This document shows positions 53,261-61,906 of a DNA stretch of 64,000 nucleotides, piece by piece. The first letter of the stretch is position 1; each line of letters opens with the position of its first letter. The stretch spans positions 3,720,001-3,784,000 of the forward strand of contig NZ_CP094974.1 in the NCBI RefSeq assembly GCF_022869805.1. The letters are read 5' to 3'. Source of the DNA: Halosolutus halophilus (GTDB taxonomy: Archaea; Halobacteriota; Halobacteria; Halobacteriales; Natrialbaceae). The notes under the pieces are model-generated. The model saw only the letters and a program-made list of their open reading frames with translations. It made no database searches and was not told the origin of the DNA. The position numbers were made by a program, and so were the translations under genes.

Positions 53261-53455
53261 GAGTGTCGGTCATCCCGACCGGAGTCGCATAAGTATCGCC
53301 CTTATACGGATCACGAGAGTCAATATCATACTAGGATCGTTGCGGGTACTGGCCGTGATCGATCGCCTCGAACGCAGTCCGGGATCGATCGCTCCGGGCC
53401 GGATCGGGGTCGATCACGCCGAACGCTTACCGGACAGGCACCCATAGGAGCAGAT

Positions 53456-54463
53456 ATGCAGCGCAGGCGCGACCCGGTCGAACGAGCCAGCGACGACTCG
53501 ATCGATCTCTACGACGTCTCGACGTGGGAGCCGCGATCGATCTCCGATTTACTCGCATACACGATCTACAGCGCGATCAGCTACGGCTTGCGGGCGATCG
53601 TCCTGTCCGCGGCGATCGTGATCACGCTCGCACTCCTCGCCCAGCCGGCGGTCCTCATCGACGAAGATCCGTGGCTCGGTGCCTTCTTCGTTCTCTCGAT
53701 CGTTCCCGCGGCACTACTCGCCGGCTTCATCTGGTACACCGACATCACGACCAGCGAACCGCTCGGCTTGCTGGTCGCGACGTTCGTGCTGGCCGTGCTC
53801 TTCGCGACGTTCGCCGCCGTGGTGAACTCGGTGCTGGGACCGCAACTCAGGGCCGTCCCGCTGGTCGGCACGATCCTCTTTTTCTACCTGGTCGTCGGTC
53901 CCGTCGAGGAGGGGGTGAAACTGCTCGCCGTCCGCGTGTTCGCCTACCGGAGCAACTCCTTCAGGGCGGTCGTCGACGGTGCAGTCTACGGTGCGGTCGC
54001 CGGCCTCGGCTTCGCCGCGATCGAGAACGCGATCTACATCGCGGGCACGATCGAGGCCGCACAGGTCGGGACGGTCACCGCCGCGACCGGGATCACGACC
54101 GTCCGGGCGCTCGTCGGTCCCGGGCACGTGATCTACTCCGCGATCGCGGGCTACTACCTCGGACTGGCGAAGTTCAATCCCCGGTACGCCGGCCCCCTCA
54201 TCGTCAAGGGGCTTCTCATCGCCGCGTTCGTCCACGCCACCTACAACGTCACCGTCGGCATCGTGCCCGAAGTGATCGCCAGCGTCTACCCGATCAGCTA
54301 CGGTCTCGCGTTCGTCGGCTACGTGATCGTCTACGACCTCGCGATCGGCTACTACCTCTACCGGAAGATCGCCCGCTACCGTCGTCGGTACCGCGAGGTC
54401 AGGGACGACACCGGCGACCCGCCGAAGTCGGAACTCACCGAGTTCGAGCCGTCACAGCGCTAA
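53456..54463 (+). CDS. PrsW-family intramembrane metalloprotease
   Basis: From the ATG at 53456 (MQRRRDPVERASDDSIDLYD) the 335-residue product has about eight membrane spans. The PrsW motifs are present: VVGPVEEGVKLLAVRVF (EExxK), GFAAIENAIYIAG (E), VGPGHVIYSAIAGYYLG (H) and AFVHATYNVTVG (H). They fit a membrane-embedded protease of the CPBP/PrsW type. Haloarchaeal members of this group are common but lack assigned substrates. The 438-base in-frame extension upstream is not coding-like. Confidence 0.9.
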   Translation: MQRRRDPVERASDDSIDLYDVSTWEPRSISDLLAYTIYSAISYGLRAIVLSAAIVITLALLAQPAVLIDEDPWLGAFFVLSIVPAALLAGFIWYTDITTSEPLGLLVATFVLAVLFATFAAVVNSVLGPQLRAVPLVGTILFFYLVVGPVEEGVKLLAVRVFAYRSNSFRAVVDGAVYGAVAGLGFAAIENAIYIAGTIEAAQVGTVTAATGITTVRALVGPGHVIYSAIAGYYLGLAKFNPRYAGPLIVKGLLIAAFVHATYNVTVGIVPEVIASVYPISYGLAFVGYVIVYDLAIGYYLYRKIARYRRRYREVRDDTGDPPKSELTEFEPSQR

Positions 54464-54527
54464 CGAGTACCGGATCGAGCGTGACCCGATCGCCGGATAC
54501 TTTTCACTGGACGGGAAACTCAGGCCA

Positions 54528-54878
54528 ATGGTTCCAGTTATCGGTTCGCTCGTCGCGTTTCTCGTCGCGTTACTCGTCGGTGGCACAGCGATATACATCA
54601 GCGCGAGCGTCGTCGCCGGCGTCGAAGATTATTCGCACGCGATCATAACGGCTCTCGTCGGTGCGATCGCGTGGGCGCTGACGTCCTGGATCCCGCTCGT
54701 CGGGCCGATCCTCGCGCTGGCGGCCTGGATCTGGGTCATCAACTGGCGATACCCGGGCGGATGGGTGAACGCCGCGGCCATCGGGTTCGTCGCCTGGCTC
54801 TCCGCGTTCGTGATCCTGTTCGTCCTCAACTCGGTACTGCGGCTCGGAGTCGGTGCGTTCGGGATTCCGGGCGTCTGA
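54528..54878 (+). CDS. Small polytopic membrane protein (116 aa)
   Basis: Starts MVPVIGSLVAFLVALLVGGT. Three to four membrane spans follow with short loops (AIITALVGAIAWALTSWIPL, VGPILALAAWIWVINWRYPG, IGFVAWLSAFVILFVLNSVL). No polar active site is visible. Its family is conserved in haloarchaea as an uncharacterised membrane protein, by my reading. Convergent with riboflavin synthase (3-nt gap). Confidence 0.7.
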   Translation: MVPVIGSLVAFLVALLVGGTAIYISASVVAGVEDYSHAIITALVGAIAWALTSWIPLVGPILALAAWIWVINWRYPGGWVNAAAIGFVAWLSAFVILFVLNSVLRLGVGAFGIPGV

Positions 54879-54881
54879 CCG

Positions 54882-55535
54882 TCACGCGTCGAACCGCGCC
54901 TCGAGCAGGCGCTCGACGTACTTCGCGAGCACGTCGACCTCGAGGTGGACGGGGGCGCCGACGTCCTTCTCCGAGAGCGTCGTCAGGTCGTACGTCGTCG
55001 GGATGATCGCCACGGTGACCGAACGGGTCGCGGCGGCTTCACCGCCTTCCGTTCGTCGCGTCGAAGACGCGGCACCCTCGTCGAGGTCGGCGACGGTGAG
55101 ACTGATCCCGTCGAGCGTGATCGACCCCTTCTCGACGACGTACCGATCGTACCCCGGGGGAAGTTCGAACTCGAAGAACCAGTCCTCCTCGACGGACTCG
55201 ATGTTCGAAAGCGTCGCAACAGCGTCGACGTGGCCCTGCACGACGTGCCCGTCGAACCGACCCTCCGCGGGCATAGCCCGCTCCAGATTCACCGCGTCGC
55301 CCTCGTCGAGGTCGCCGAGATACGTCCGATCGACCGTCTCGCTCGCGAGAAAGACCTCGAACCACTCGTCGTCCGCGTACCGCTCGACGGTGAGACAGAC
55401 GCCGCTGACGCTGATGCTCTGGCCGTGCTCGAGTCCCGTGGCGACCTCGTTGGCCCCGATTCGGAGGCGAAGACCGTCCTCGGTTCGATCGCGTGCGACG
55501 ACCTCGCCGGTCTCCTCGACGATTCCCGTGAACAT
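54882..55535 (-). CDS. ribE: Riboflavin synthase alpha subunit
   Basis: From the ATG at 55535 (MFTGIVEETGEVVARDRTED) the 217-residue product has the two repeated barrels of riboflavin synthase: SISVSGVCLTVERYADDEWF and, in the second half, GSITLDGISLTVADLDEG, plus NLERAMPAEGRFDGHVVQGH. It dismutates two 6,7-dimethyl-8-ribityllumazines to riboflavin. An insert (GAASSTRRTEGGEAAATRSV, about residues 162-181) interrupts the second repeat; it is polar and probably a surface loop. This bacterial-type enzyme is what haloarchaea use. Confidence 0.94.
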   Translation of the reverse strand: MFTGIVEETGEVVARDRTEDGLRLRIGANEVATGLEHGQSISVSGVCLTVERYADDEWFEVFLASETVDRTYLGDLDEGDAVNLERAMPAEGRFDGHVVQGHVDAVATLSNIESVEEDWFFEFELPPGYDRYVVEKGSITLDGISLTVADLDEGAASSTRRTEGGEAAATRSVTVAIIPTTYDLTTLSEKDVGAPVHLEVDVLAKYVERLLEARFDA

Positions 55536-55681
55536 ACTCGCAGGTGACAGCCGACGAATAAAGACGTTCCGAAGGCGGTACGCGTAACGATTCCGTGACG
55601 TAGCGTGACGTGGTGGCGGCCGGTCCGATCGACCGTCACCAGTCGCCGCGTTTTTGACTGGACTCGCCGTATCGTGCTCCA

Positions 55682-55933
55682 ATGGCAGGCATCATCGACA
55701 CGATCAAACTCGCGGGCGTTCTCGTGCTGGCGATTCCGCCGGCGCTGGCAGGACTGTCGTTGCTGGCCGACGGGGAACGGCTCGTCGGCGGCGCGCTGAT
55801 CGGTCTCGCAATCCTGCTCGTTCTCGTCGAGCAACTGCTCACGACGCCGAGCGACGTTCCAGGTCTCGTCGCCAAACGAGTCGCCGGAGCGGTGGCGAAA
55901 GAGCCGGAGTCCGACTCCGAGACGGACGAGTGA
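55682..55933 (+). CDS. Small two-helix membrane protein, DUF7533-like
   Basis: The 83-residue protein starts MAGIIDTIKLAGVLVLAIPP. It has two helices (GVLVLAIPPALAGLSLLADG and VGGALIGLAILLVLVEQLLT) and an acidic, basic-flanked tail (VAKRVAGAVAKEPESDSETD). The pattern resembles the haloarchaeal DUF7533 membrane family. Function unknown. Confidence 0.7.
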   Translation: MAGIIDTIKLAGVLVLAIPPALAGLSLLADGERLVGGALIGLAILLVLVEQLLTTPSDVPGLVAKRVAGAVAKEPESDSETDE

Positions 55934-56051
55934 GGGGCTCCAGATACCGATCGTCCGGGATCGAGGGAAATCGACGCGGGAGCGATTATGGTATTGGATT
56001 CGATAGAGTCGAACCGGTATCGACGACGGCACCGACGAGATCCCGTCCGAT

Positions 56052-56912
56052 TCACCGGTTCGAGTTCGCGAGCGTCGACGATTCCTCCGAGAACGCCGTC
56101 GCGTCGAGGCGGTCGGCCTCCCGTCGATACGTTTCGATTACGTGACGTGCCCACGATCGAACCCTCTCGTTCTCGGTCACGATGAACGCACAGGTCTCGG
56201 GCTGACGGTTCGCGAGGAAGACCGCGTCGTCCAGGACGAATAGATTACACGGAATACGGTCGTCGTAGCGGTACACGTTGGCCCCAGCCTCGAGATATTC
56301 CCGCCAGTGCTCTAACCGGTCCCGCCGTTCGCTGAGAGAGGCGTGTTCCCCGTCGGTGAGAACGTGTTCCGTGGTCAGGTTGCCCTCGACGACGGCGTCC
56401 CGCACGGCGTTCTCGAACGCTACCGAGGGTGCGATACGCACGAGACAGTGAAAGCTGTCGGCCTCGCGAATCATGCCGACGAGTTGCGTGTCGGGCGCCA
56501 GCGGACTGTTCGATTCCGGGCGACTAACCGTCGCATCCCTGAAGTGGTGCAGACCGATCGACAACTCGTCCGCCGGGAGCCAGCCGACCGCGTCGCCGAG
56601 GCTCCTGATCGCCTGCATCGCTCCGACGAGCGGCACGAACTTGCTGATGGCGAACTCCCCGGCGGGCGTCGCGACGTACGTTCCGTCGGTGGTCCGCTCG
56701 GCCCAGCCGCGCTCTTCCAGTTCGGTGAGGATCCGCTCGAGCGTCGATCGTGACGCCGCGGTCGCCGCCGCAACGTCGCGGGACGCGTGCGGTTCCGTCG
56801 CGAGCGTGGCGAGTATCTCGACCCGGTTGCTCGATCGCGCGAGGTACGCGATGTCCGCCAGTGCGTCTTCCGGTATTGCTCTGGACTCGTCGAGCATATC
56901 TAGACCGGCCAT
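56052..56912 (-). CDS. Winged-helix transcriptional regulator (HTH plus sensor-like domain)
   Basis: From the ATG at 56912 (MAGLDMLDESRAIPEDALAD) the product has about 286 residues; an ATG at 56897 is an alternative. An N-terminal winged helix (IAYLARSSNRVEILATLATE, ASRSTLERILTELEERGWAE, TYVATPAGEF) is followed by a sensor-like C-terminus of 180 residues ending NLFVLDDAVFLANRQPETCA. Same architecture as the regulator at 41793-42578. No neighbour indicates a target. Confidence 0.82.
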   Translation of the reverse strand: MAGLDMLDESRAIPEDALADIAYLARSSNRVEILATLATEPHASRDVAAATAASRSTLERILTELEERGWAERTTDGTYVATPAGEFAISKFVPLVGAMQAIRSLGDAVGWLPADELSIGLHHFRDATVSRPESNSPLAPDTQLVGMIREADSFHCLVRIAPSVAFENAVRDAVVEGNLTTEHVLTDGEHASLSERRDRLEHWREYLEAGANVYRYDDRIPCNLFVLDDAVFLANRQPETCAFIVTENERVRSWARHVIETYRREADRLDATAFSEESSTLANSNR

Positions 56913-57223
56913 GGCAATAGTTATCAAAGTGCACGTATTCCGGAACCCGGTACACCGGGGGAATCCCCTCACGGGATAATGGAATATCGCTCGCTCCCGA
57001 AACGACGAAACTGCCCGCAGCCGAGTCGAGTTCCGGACGGACGGCAAGGCGATCGGTACGAGCGACTCCGCGAACTCGAACGCGAACGAACGGGACTCGG
57101 AGAACCTGTTCCGAACGAACCAGCACATCGAGCCCGCGACCTGACGGTCCGCCTCCCGACGTTCTCCGTCGATCCGATTTCGGTAGCCGCCCAACGGAGC
57201 GGCCCCGCTATCGAGCGGGGCAG
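56913..57223. other. Intergenic region
   Basis: About 310 bases between same-strand genes. It holds a GC-rich palindrome (CCGGAACCCGGTACACCGGG region near 56940-56960) next to the regulator start that could be an operator. No gene seen. Confidence 0.35.
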
Positions 57224-57643
57224 TTACTCATCCAAGAGCCCGAGCTGGTCGAGAAAGTCGTGGTGGTCGAAGTAGGTGCGTTCCTCCTGCAGTGTGCCGT
57301 CCTCGACGACGAACGTCGCCATGGACCGGATTTCGAACGATTCGTGAGTCGGGAGAACTCCCTCGAACTCCCCGTCGTGGGTCCCCGAGAGCGTGCTCTC
57401 GGTCATGACCAGCGACTCGTCGGCGAGCAGTTCGTGGAGCGTGATCTCGAAGTCCGAAAAGCCGTCGACGACCTCCCTGGCGTACGATTCGACGTTCTCA
57501 CGGCCCCGGATCGTGTCCGCGGTCGGAGACGTAAACGTGAACGACTCCGCGACGACGTCCGACAGGTCCGAGAATGCCCGTTCGTTCCAGATGCGCTCGT
57601 ACTCTCTGACGATCGCTTCGGCGTCGGATGTGGCTTTCGCCAT
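57224..57643 (-). CDS. SnoaL-like / NTF2-fold protein (ester-cyclase type)
   Basis: From the ATG at 57643 (MAKATSDAEAIVREYERIWN) the 139-residue product has an NTF2-like start helix, VVAESFTFTSPTADTIRGRE and ENVESYAREVVDGFSDFEIT. The C-terminal strands (EIRSMATFVVEDGTLQEERT, YFDHHDFLDQLGLLDE) are typical of SnoaL-like polyketide cyclase/ester-cyclase proteins. It may be an enzyme of unknown substrate or a binding protein. Monocistronic. Confidence 0.85.
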   Translation of the reverse strand: MAKATSDAEAIVREYERIWNERAFSDLSDVVAESFTFTSPTADTIRGRENVESYAREVVDGFSDFEITLHELLADESLVMTESTLSGTHDGEFEGVLPTHESFEIRSMATFVVEDGTLQEERTYFDHHDFLDQLGLLDE

Positions 57644-57805
57644 CAGTGGCTCACCCCGTTCCACACCACGTGCTGTGATACCATACCGTTACGCCGTGAG
57701 AATCCGCTCGCGGTGTAAACGGTGACAGGACGTATCAGGCAGCTACGGTCCGGTCGAGACCGATCTGGCAGTAGAATCACGTGGCGTGGGACCGTAGCGA
57801 ACGCT

Positions 57806-58147
57806 ATGGCGGAACGAATCCCGGTTCGGATCATCGACGGCGACGAGGAAACGACCATCGAGGTCGAACGGGGCACGAACCTCCGGGACGCGCTGCTCGA
57901 CCGCGGATTTCAGGTCTACGGAACGCTGTCGCAGTACGCCAACTGCGGCGGCCGGGGGCTGTGTTCGACCTGTACCGTCGAGGTCGATCCCGCGCCGGAG
58001 CCGACCCACTGGCACGACGCCGCGGCCGTCCGGTTCGGCTACCCGCGACTCTCCTGCTGTATCGAGGTCGAGGAACCGATGACGGTCGGGCTCCTGGACA
58101 AGCACGTCTGGGGTCAGGTCCTTCCGCGGCAGCTATCTCCCGACTGA
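57806..58147 (+). CDS. 2Fe-2S ferredoxin-type protein
   Basis: From the ATG at 57806 (MAERIPVRIIDGDEETTIEV) the 113-residue product has the plant-type [2Fe-2S] cluster loop: YANCGGRGLCSTCTVEV with a fourth Cys (RLSCCIEVEEPMTV). Length and loop fit small electron carriers. It would pass electrons to a reductase or desaturase partner that is not in the window. The helix at the C-terminus (KHVWGQVLPRQLSPD) is not standard for plant ferredoxins. Confidence 0.87.
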   Translation: MAERIPVRIIDGDEETTIEVERGTNLRDALLDRGFQVYGTLSQYANCGGRGLCSTCTVEVDPAPEPTHWHDAAAVRFGYPRLSCCIEVEEPMTVGLLDKHVWGQVLPRQLSPD

Positions 58148-58160
58148 CGATCCGCCGCCG

Positions 58161-59240
58161 CTACTCGAGTAGAGCGCTCGGCTCGATCGATCGCGACGGT
58201 GGGGCGAGCCACTCGACCTCGTGCTCGCGAACGGCGAGCACGTCGGCGAGTCGAATCCGCCGATCGGGTTCGAACTCGACGGCGGCCTCGACACGAACCA
58301 CCGTGTCCGGTTCGACCTCGTCGGCCCCGTCACGGGGGCGTTCGGCGGGTTCGAGGCCGACTCCAGCGACTCGCGTCTCGATCGGGTGCTCGCCGAAGCC
58401 AAACCCTCGCACTTCGGCCTCGAGGTCCGCTTCGACCGCAGTCACGGACTCGGTATCGGCCGTGAGCATCGCCTGGACGGACCGGAACGCCTGCGTCACG
58501 GCGACGTGTGCCCGCCGCTCCGTCCCGCCCTCGCTATCGACGACGAGCGTGCGAACGAGGCCGCCGTGATAGCCCGTCGGCCCGCGCGGCGCGGTGGCGA
58601 CGACGATCGGCGCTCCCGATCGGAGCGCCGCGTCGCCGTCGGTGGCCGTGATCGTCGTGGTTCGGGCGGGAAAGCCACCCGCCGCGATGATCGCCTCGTC
58701 GACCGCGCGTCGCAACCGATCGGGCGTCACCGCGTCACCGCTTGCCACGAGTCGTCCGTCCTCGATCGTCGCGTCCGCGAGTACCGAAGCGGCGCGACGG
58801 ACGCCGGCGGCGGCGGCCGCCTGTGCGGTATCGACGTGGTCGCGCTCGGCGTCGGTCTTCGTCGCTCGCGTTCGTTCGACGACGTCGGTCGACGCGAGCG
58901 AGAATCCCGCCTGTTCGAGGTAGAGCGCCGCGTCGTGCGGGATGCGGGCAGGGGTGAGGACGGTCCCCGTGCCGACCCGATCGGTCAGCCCGGATGCGAG
59001 GTCAGCGGCGGGGTGACCCGCCGAGTCCGCGCTCGAGACCGAGAGCCAGCGCGTGCCGTCGAACGCGAGGGCGCGAATAGGAGCGCCGCGCCGATCGACG
59101 GCGGACGGAGACGAGGACGAGCGGCAGTACCGAATCGCCGGATCGCGGTCCGGACCGGCGTGGACGAACGCGACCGCCTCGCGGGAGTCGAGGGCCGTCG
59201 CCAGCGCCGCCTCGAGTGCGGTGTCGTCGCCGTCGGTCAC
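58161..59240 (-). CDS. M24-family (Xaa-Pro aminopeptidase-like) protein, catalytic residues doubtful
   Basis: The 359-residue product has the creatinase/aminopeptidase architecture. An N-terminal domain with a Rossmann-like opening (DSREAVAFVHAGPDRDPAIR) precedes a C-terminal pita-bread domain (ERTRATKTDAERDHVDTAQA, then IVVATAPRGPTGYHGGLVRT, VGLEPAERPRDGADEVEPDT). The usual metal ligands are hard to find: the G-D...GY.SD.TRT segment reads APRGPTGYHGGLVRT (no Asp), and the late E residues are present only as VRVEAAVEFEP. It may be a pseudoenzyme or have a non-hydrolytic role. Its start overlaps the helicase stop by 4 nt. Confidence 0.75.
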   Translation of the reverse strand: MTDGDDTALEAALATALDSREAVAFVHAGPDRDPAIRYCRSSSSPSAVDRRGAPIRALAFDGTRWLSVSSADSAGHPAADLASGLTDRVGTGTVLTPARIPHDAALYLEQAGFSLASTDVVERTRATKTDAERDHVDTAQAAAAAGVRRAASVLADATIEDGRLVASGDAVTPDRLRRAVDEAIIAAGGFPARTTTITATDGDAALRSGAPIVVATAPRGPTGYHGGLVRTLVVDSEGGTERRAHVAVTQAFRSVQAMLTADTESVTAVEADLEAEVRGFGFGEHPIETRVAGVGLEPAERPRDGADEVEPDTVVRVEAAVEFEPDRRIRLADVLAVREHEVEWLAPPSRSIEPSALLE

Positions 59241-61105
59241 GGCGCTTCGGCTTCGACCTCGTCGGCTTCGGCGTCGGCCGGTTGCTGGGCCTCCTCGATC
59301 AGTTCCTCGAGGGTCGTGTCGGTCAGGCGATTCTTGAGCAGGACGTCGATCGGGAGCGTCGGCGCTCCGTCGACGAGGTTCTCAAGGAGGACGAGCCGTT
59401 CGCGAGCCCGGGACATGCCGACGTAGAAGACGCGCCGTTCGTTGTCCGTGAGAACCGGGACGGGCGAGGTGGTCTTGGTGAACTCCTCGCAGCCGGGGAT
59501 GGCCTCGGGATCGTCGACGGTCGCGACCATCTGCTCGACGACCTTCTCGGTGAGGTCGGTGCCGACGAAGACGTGGTCGGCCTCGCGACCCTTCGCGGAG
59601 TGGATGGTGCCGACCCGGACCCGATCGGTCTCCATGTTCTGGTACTCGCCGATGGCGAAGTACGAGCGGATGCTCTTCTTCTGGAAGTTGGTGACCTTGC
59701 GGACCATGTCGGCCGCGGAGGCGGGACCGGGCATGAACGGAGCGTGGTCCTGGACGACGTCCGCGGGGACCGCAAGTTCCTCCAGGTCCTCGACGCCGGC
59801 TTCCTCCTGGAGTTCGTCGATCGTATCGAAGAAGTCGTCGCGTTCGTTCGTTCCGAACGCCGACTCCTGGAGCATGTCCGCGAGACGGCGGGCCTGCAGG
59901 CCGGTGACGTCCTCGCCCTCGTCGATCGCTTCGACGGCCCGGACGTACTGGGTGAGCCGATCGGTCCACATTCGCTGGTCGGTCAGCGAGGTGAACGGTA
60001 CCCCCTCGGTGATGAACTCGTCGATGAACTGGAACATCTGGTAGCGCGCCCGGAACAGCACCATGATCGTTCCGTCACCTTCCACGAGGGTGCGCCGGAC
60101 GTTTCGGACGACGTCGAGCATCGACGCGTTCGCGCGGGCCTCGACGGCCCCGCCTTCCTTGCGCGGCTTGAGGTCCTTGTCCTGACGGTGATCGATGTGA
60201 CGGATCTCCTTGTTGACCGCATTGAGCACGTTCGAGGGGAGCCGGTAGGAGTTCGGGAGAATGACGTCTTCGTCGACCTCCTCGTCGAGCAGCAGGGCGG
60301 GATCGGCACCCTGCCAGGAGTAGACGACCTGGTCGTCGTCGCCGGCGATCAGGACCTGCTCCATGTGGGGTTTCCACTCCTCGTAGACGTCGTACTGCAG
60401 CGTCGTGATGTCCTGGAATTCGTCGATCACGAGGTAATCGACGCTCGGGAGCAGCGATCGCTGTTTCACGCGCTCGAGCATGTCCGCGAAGCCGATCTTC
60501 CCCTGTTCGCCCTTGTAGGCGCGCCAGCCGCGGATCGCTTCGGGAACGTCGATCCGATCGTCGTCGCTGGGCCAGGTCGGCGTGTACTTGTTGCCCTCCT
60601 GGGCGTGGGAATCGATCTCGGGCGGGAGACGAACTTCCTCCTCGTCCCACTGGAAGGGGACGTCGTACCAGTCCGAGACGTCGCGGCTGGTCCGCTGGAG
60701 CCACTGGCTGGTGGCGATGATCTTGTTTCCGATCGTGGTCGAGCGGGCGGTGCGACGGCCGGCACCGCTGTACTCGTCTTCGAACTCGAGACCGTAGTCC
60801 TCGCAGAACTCCTCCTTGTCGGATTCGCCGATCACGTCGCTACGAGAGAGATCGAGGAGTTCGTAGGCCTTCGCGTGCATCGTACAGACGTTTCCCTGCA
60901 GTGCACGCGGGCTCTCGTCGAGTCGATCGGCCAGTCGTTCGCGAACCTCCTGTGCAGCCGCTCGCGTGTACGAGACGACGAGGATGTCCCGGAATGTAAC
61001 GCCGTCCTCCTCGAGGATCTCTTCGACGTGGTCGAGCAGGGCCGTCGTCTTCCCGCTGCCCGGACCACCGAACAGCCGGGTCACCTTCGTCTCCGTGGTA
61101 GCCAT
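59237..61105 (-). CDS. SF1 (UvrD/Rep-like) DNA helicase
   Basis: The 622-residue helicase has Walker A GGPGSGKTTALLDH (motif I), SYTRAAAQEVRERLAD, the DEFQD motif (DYLVIDEFQDITT), GDDDQVVYSWQGADP, SYRLPSNVLNAVNKE, and motifs V-VI VGTIHSAKGREADHVFVGTD and RRVFYVGMSRARERLVLLEN. This is a UvrD/Rep-type 3'-5' helicase used in repair or replication restart. The acidic tail (QQPADAEADEVEAEAP) is typical of haloarchaea. It overlaps the M24-fold gene downstream by 4 nt, so the two are translationally coupled. Confidence 0.94.
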   Translation of the reverse strand: MATTETKVTRLFGGPGSGKTTALLDHVEEILEEDGVTFRDILVVSYTRAAAQEVRERLADRLDESPRALQGNVCTMHAKAYELLDLSRSDVIGESDKEEFCEDYGLEFEDEYSGAGRRTARSTTIGNKIIATSQWLQRTSRDVSDWYDVPFQWDEEEVRLPPEIDSHAQEGNKYTPTWPSDDDRIDVPEAIRGWRAYKGEQGKIGFADMLERVKQRSLLPSVDYLVIDEFQDITTLQYDVYEEWKPHMEQVLIAGDDDQVVYSWQGADPALLLDEEVDEDVILPNSYRLPSNVLNAVNKEIRHIDHRQDKDLKPRKEGGAVEARANASMLDVVRNVRRTLVEGDGTIMVLFRARYQMFQFIDEFITEGVPFTSLTDQRMWTDRLTQYVRAVEAIDEGEDVTGLQARRLADMLQESAFGTNERDDFFDTIDELQEEAGVEDLEELAVPADVVQDHAPFMPGPASAADMVRKVTNFQKKSIRSYFAIGEYQNMETDRVRVGTIHSAKGREADHVFVGTDLTEKVVEQMVATVDDPEAIPGCEEFTKTTSPVPVLTDNERRVFYVGMSRARERLVLLENLVDGAPTLPIDVLLKNRLTDTTLEELIEEAQQPADAEADEVEAEAP

Positions 61106-61194
61106 TATGCCTGTTCAGGGTCGCAACACCCATAAGTCACGTGGATTTTCGACGAGAGAAACGCGACGCGTGTTGTTCGACTGCAGGCGGTACG

Positions 61195-61353
61195 TCAGGG
61201 GTTGCGGGGAGACCGGGCGGTTCGGACGTCGGCACCGTCACGGATCTTGTCCTGACAGTCCGGACAGACGCGAGGGTCGTCGACGCCGCGCGGCGTGAAG
61301 ACGCGGGCGTAGGCCTCGGTCACGAACGCACCACAGTTCTGGCATTCCGGCAT
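61195..61353 (-). CDS. Zinc-ribbon mini-protein (DUF7563-like, 52 aa)
   Basis: From the ATG at 61353 (MPECQNCGAFVTEAYARVFT) this 52-residue protein has two Cys pairs: CQNCG at the start and VCPDCQDKIRDGADVRT. The pattern (CxxCGxxV...Y.RVF.P.G...VC..C...) is that of a conserved haloarchaeal zinc-ribbon family, function unknown. The codon pattern is strongly haloarchaeal. It is 90 nt upstream of the helicase gene on the same strand. Confidence 0.75.
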   Translation of the reverse strand: MPECQNCGAFVTEAYARVFTPRGVDDPRVCPDCQDKIRDGADVRTARSPRNP

Positions 61354-61471
61354 TGTCCTGTACGTAACCTCTAGGGAACAAACACATTATAATTGTGTCG
61401 TCTGCGGAAGGCTGAAAATAGCCGGTAGGGACCGGCCACCCGAACGAACTGGACACAAGTCCGGGTCGAAC

Positions 61472-61492
61472 CCGGTTCCGGATCGGAACCGG
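61472..61492 (-). terminator. Hairpin after the zinc-finger gene
   Basis: CCGGTTCC and GGAACCGG form an 8-bp stem around five bases (GGATC), 52 nt beyond the stop of the gene at 61544-61729 in its direction of transcription. Terminator-like by position. Confidence 0.4.
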
Positions 61493-61543
61493 CAGTGAAC
61501 GCTTCCGGTCCGGACGAAAAACGGAGTCGATCGCGACCCGGGC

Positions 61544-61729
61544 TTATCGGGTCGGTTCCCACCCGCAGACGGTACAGACGGTCGCGGACGTATCGTGGAG
61601 TCCGCCACACTCGGGACACTGTTTCTTGTTATACTCTTGCTCCCACCCGACTTGGTCTACCGTGTGGCCGCGATCCGAGAGGAATTGATCGAGGACATCG
61701 TCACCGGCATCGCTGGGTGAGGTTGCCAT
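61544..61729 (-). CDS. Small zinc-finger protein (HVO_0416 family-like, 61 aa)
   Basis: From the ATG at 61729 (MATSPSDAGDDVLDQFLSDR) the 61-residue product has an acidic helix then a four-Cys zinc finger: NKKQCPECGGLHDTSATVCT followed by VCGWEP. Its layout, including the GWEQEYNKKQCPECGGLHD stretch, resembles the HVO_0416-type haloarchaeal zinc-finger proteins. Family assignment is from memory. Its role is unknown but small zinc-finger proteins in haloarchaea often act in regulation. Confidence 0.78.
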   Translation of the reverse strand: MATSPSDAGDDVLDQFLSDRGHTVDQVGWEQEYNKKQCPECGGLHDTSATVCTVCGWEPTR

Positions 61730-61906
61730 AGGTGTGTCAATGCACACCATACTATTAAATCGTTTGGAAGGGTGAGCATCCTGCCTAATGGTTCCGGACA
61801 GGTCACGATCCCGATCAGTCGGTCGGCGGAAACGTTCGGTCAACGAGTATCTATCCGCCGGGGAGTGACCCGCGGGTTTTTGCCCGACTCGGCCCAACGA
61901 CAGCGT

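Noticed and set aside
53018-53455. In-frame N-terminal extension of PrsW
   Set aside because: Arg/Pro-rich and not coding-like; ATG 53456 gives the expected start.
59216-61135. 639-codon plus-strand frame over the helicase
   Set aside because: Antisense shadow of the SF1 helicase; no family character.
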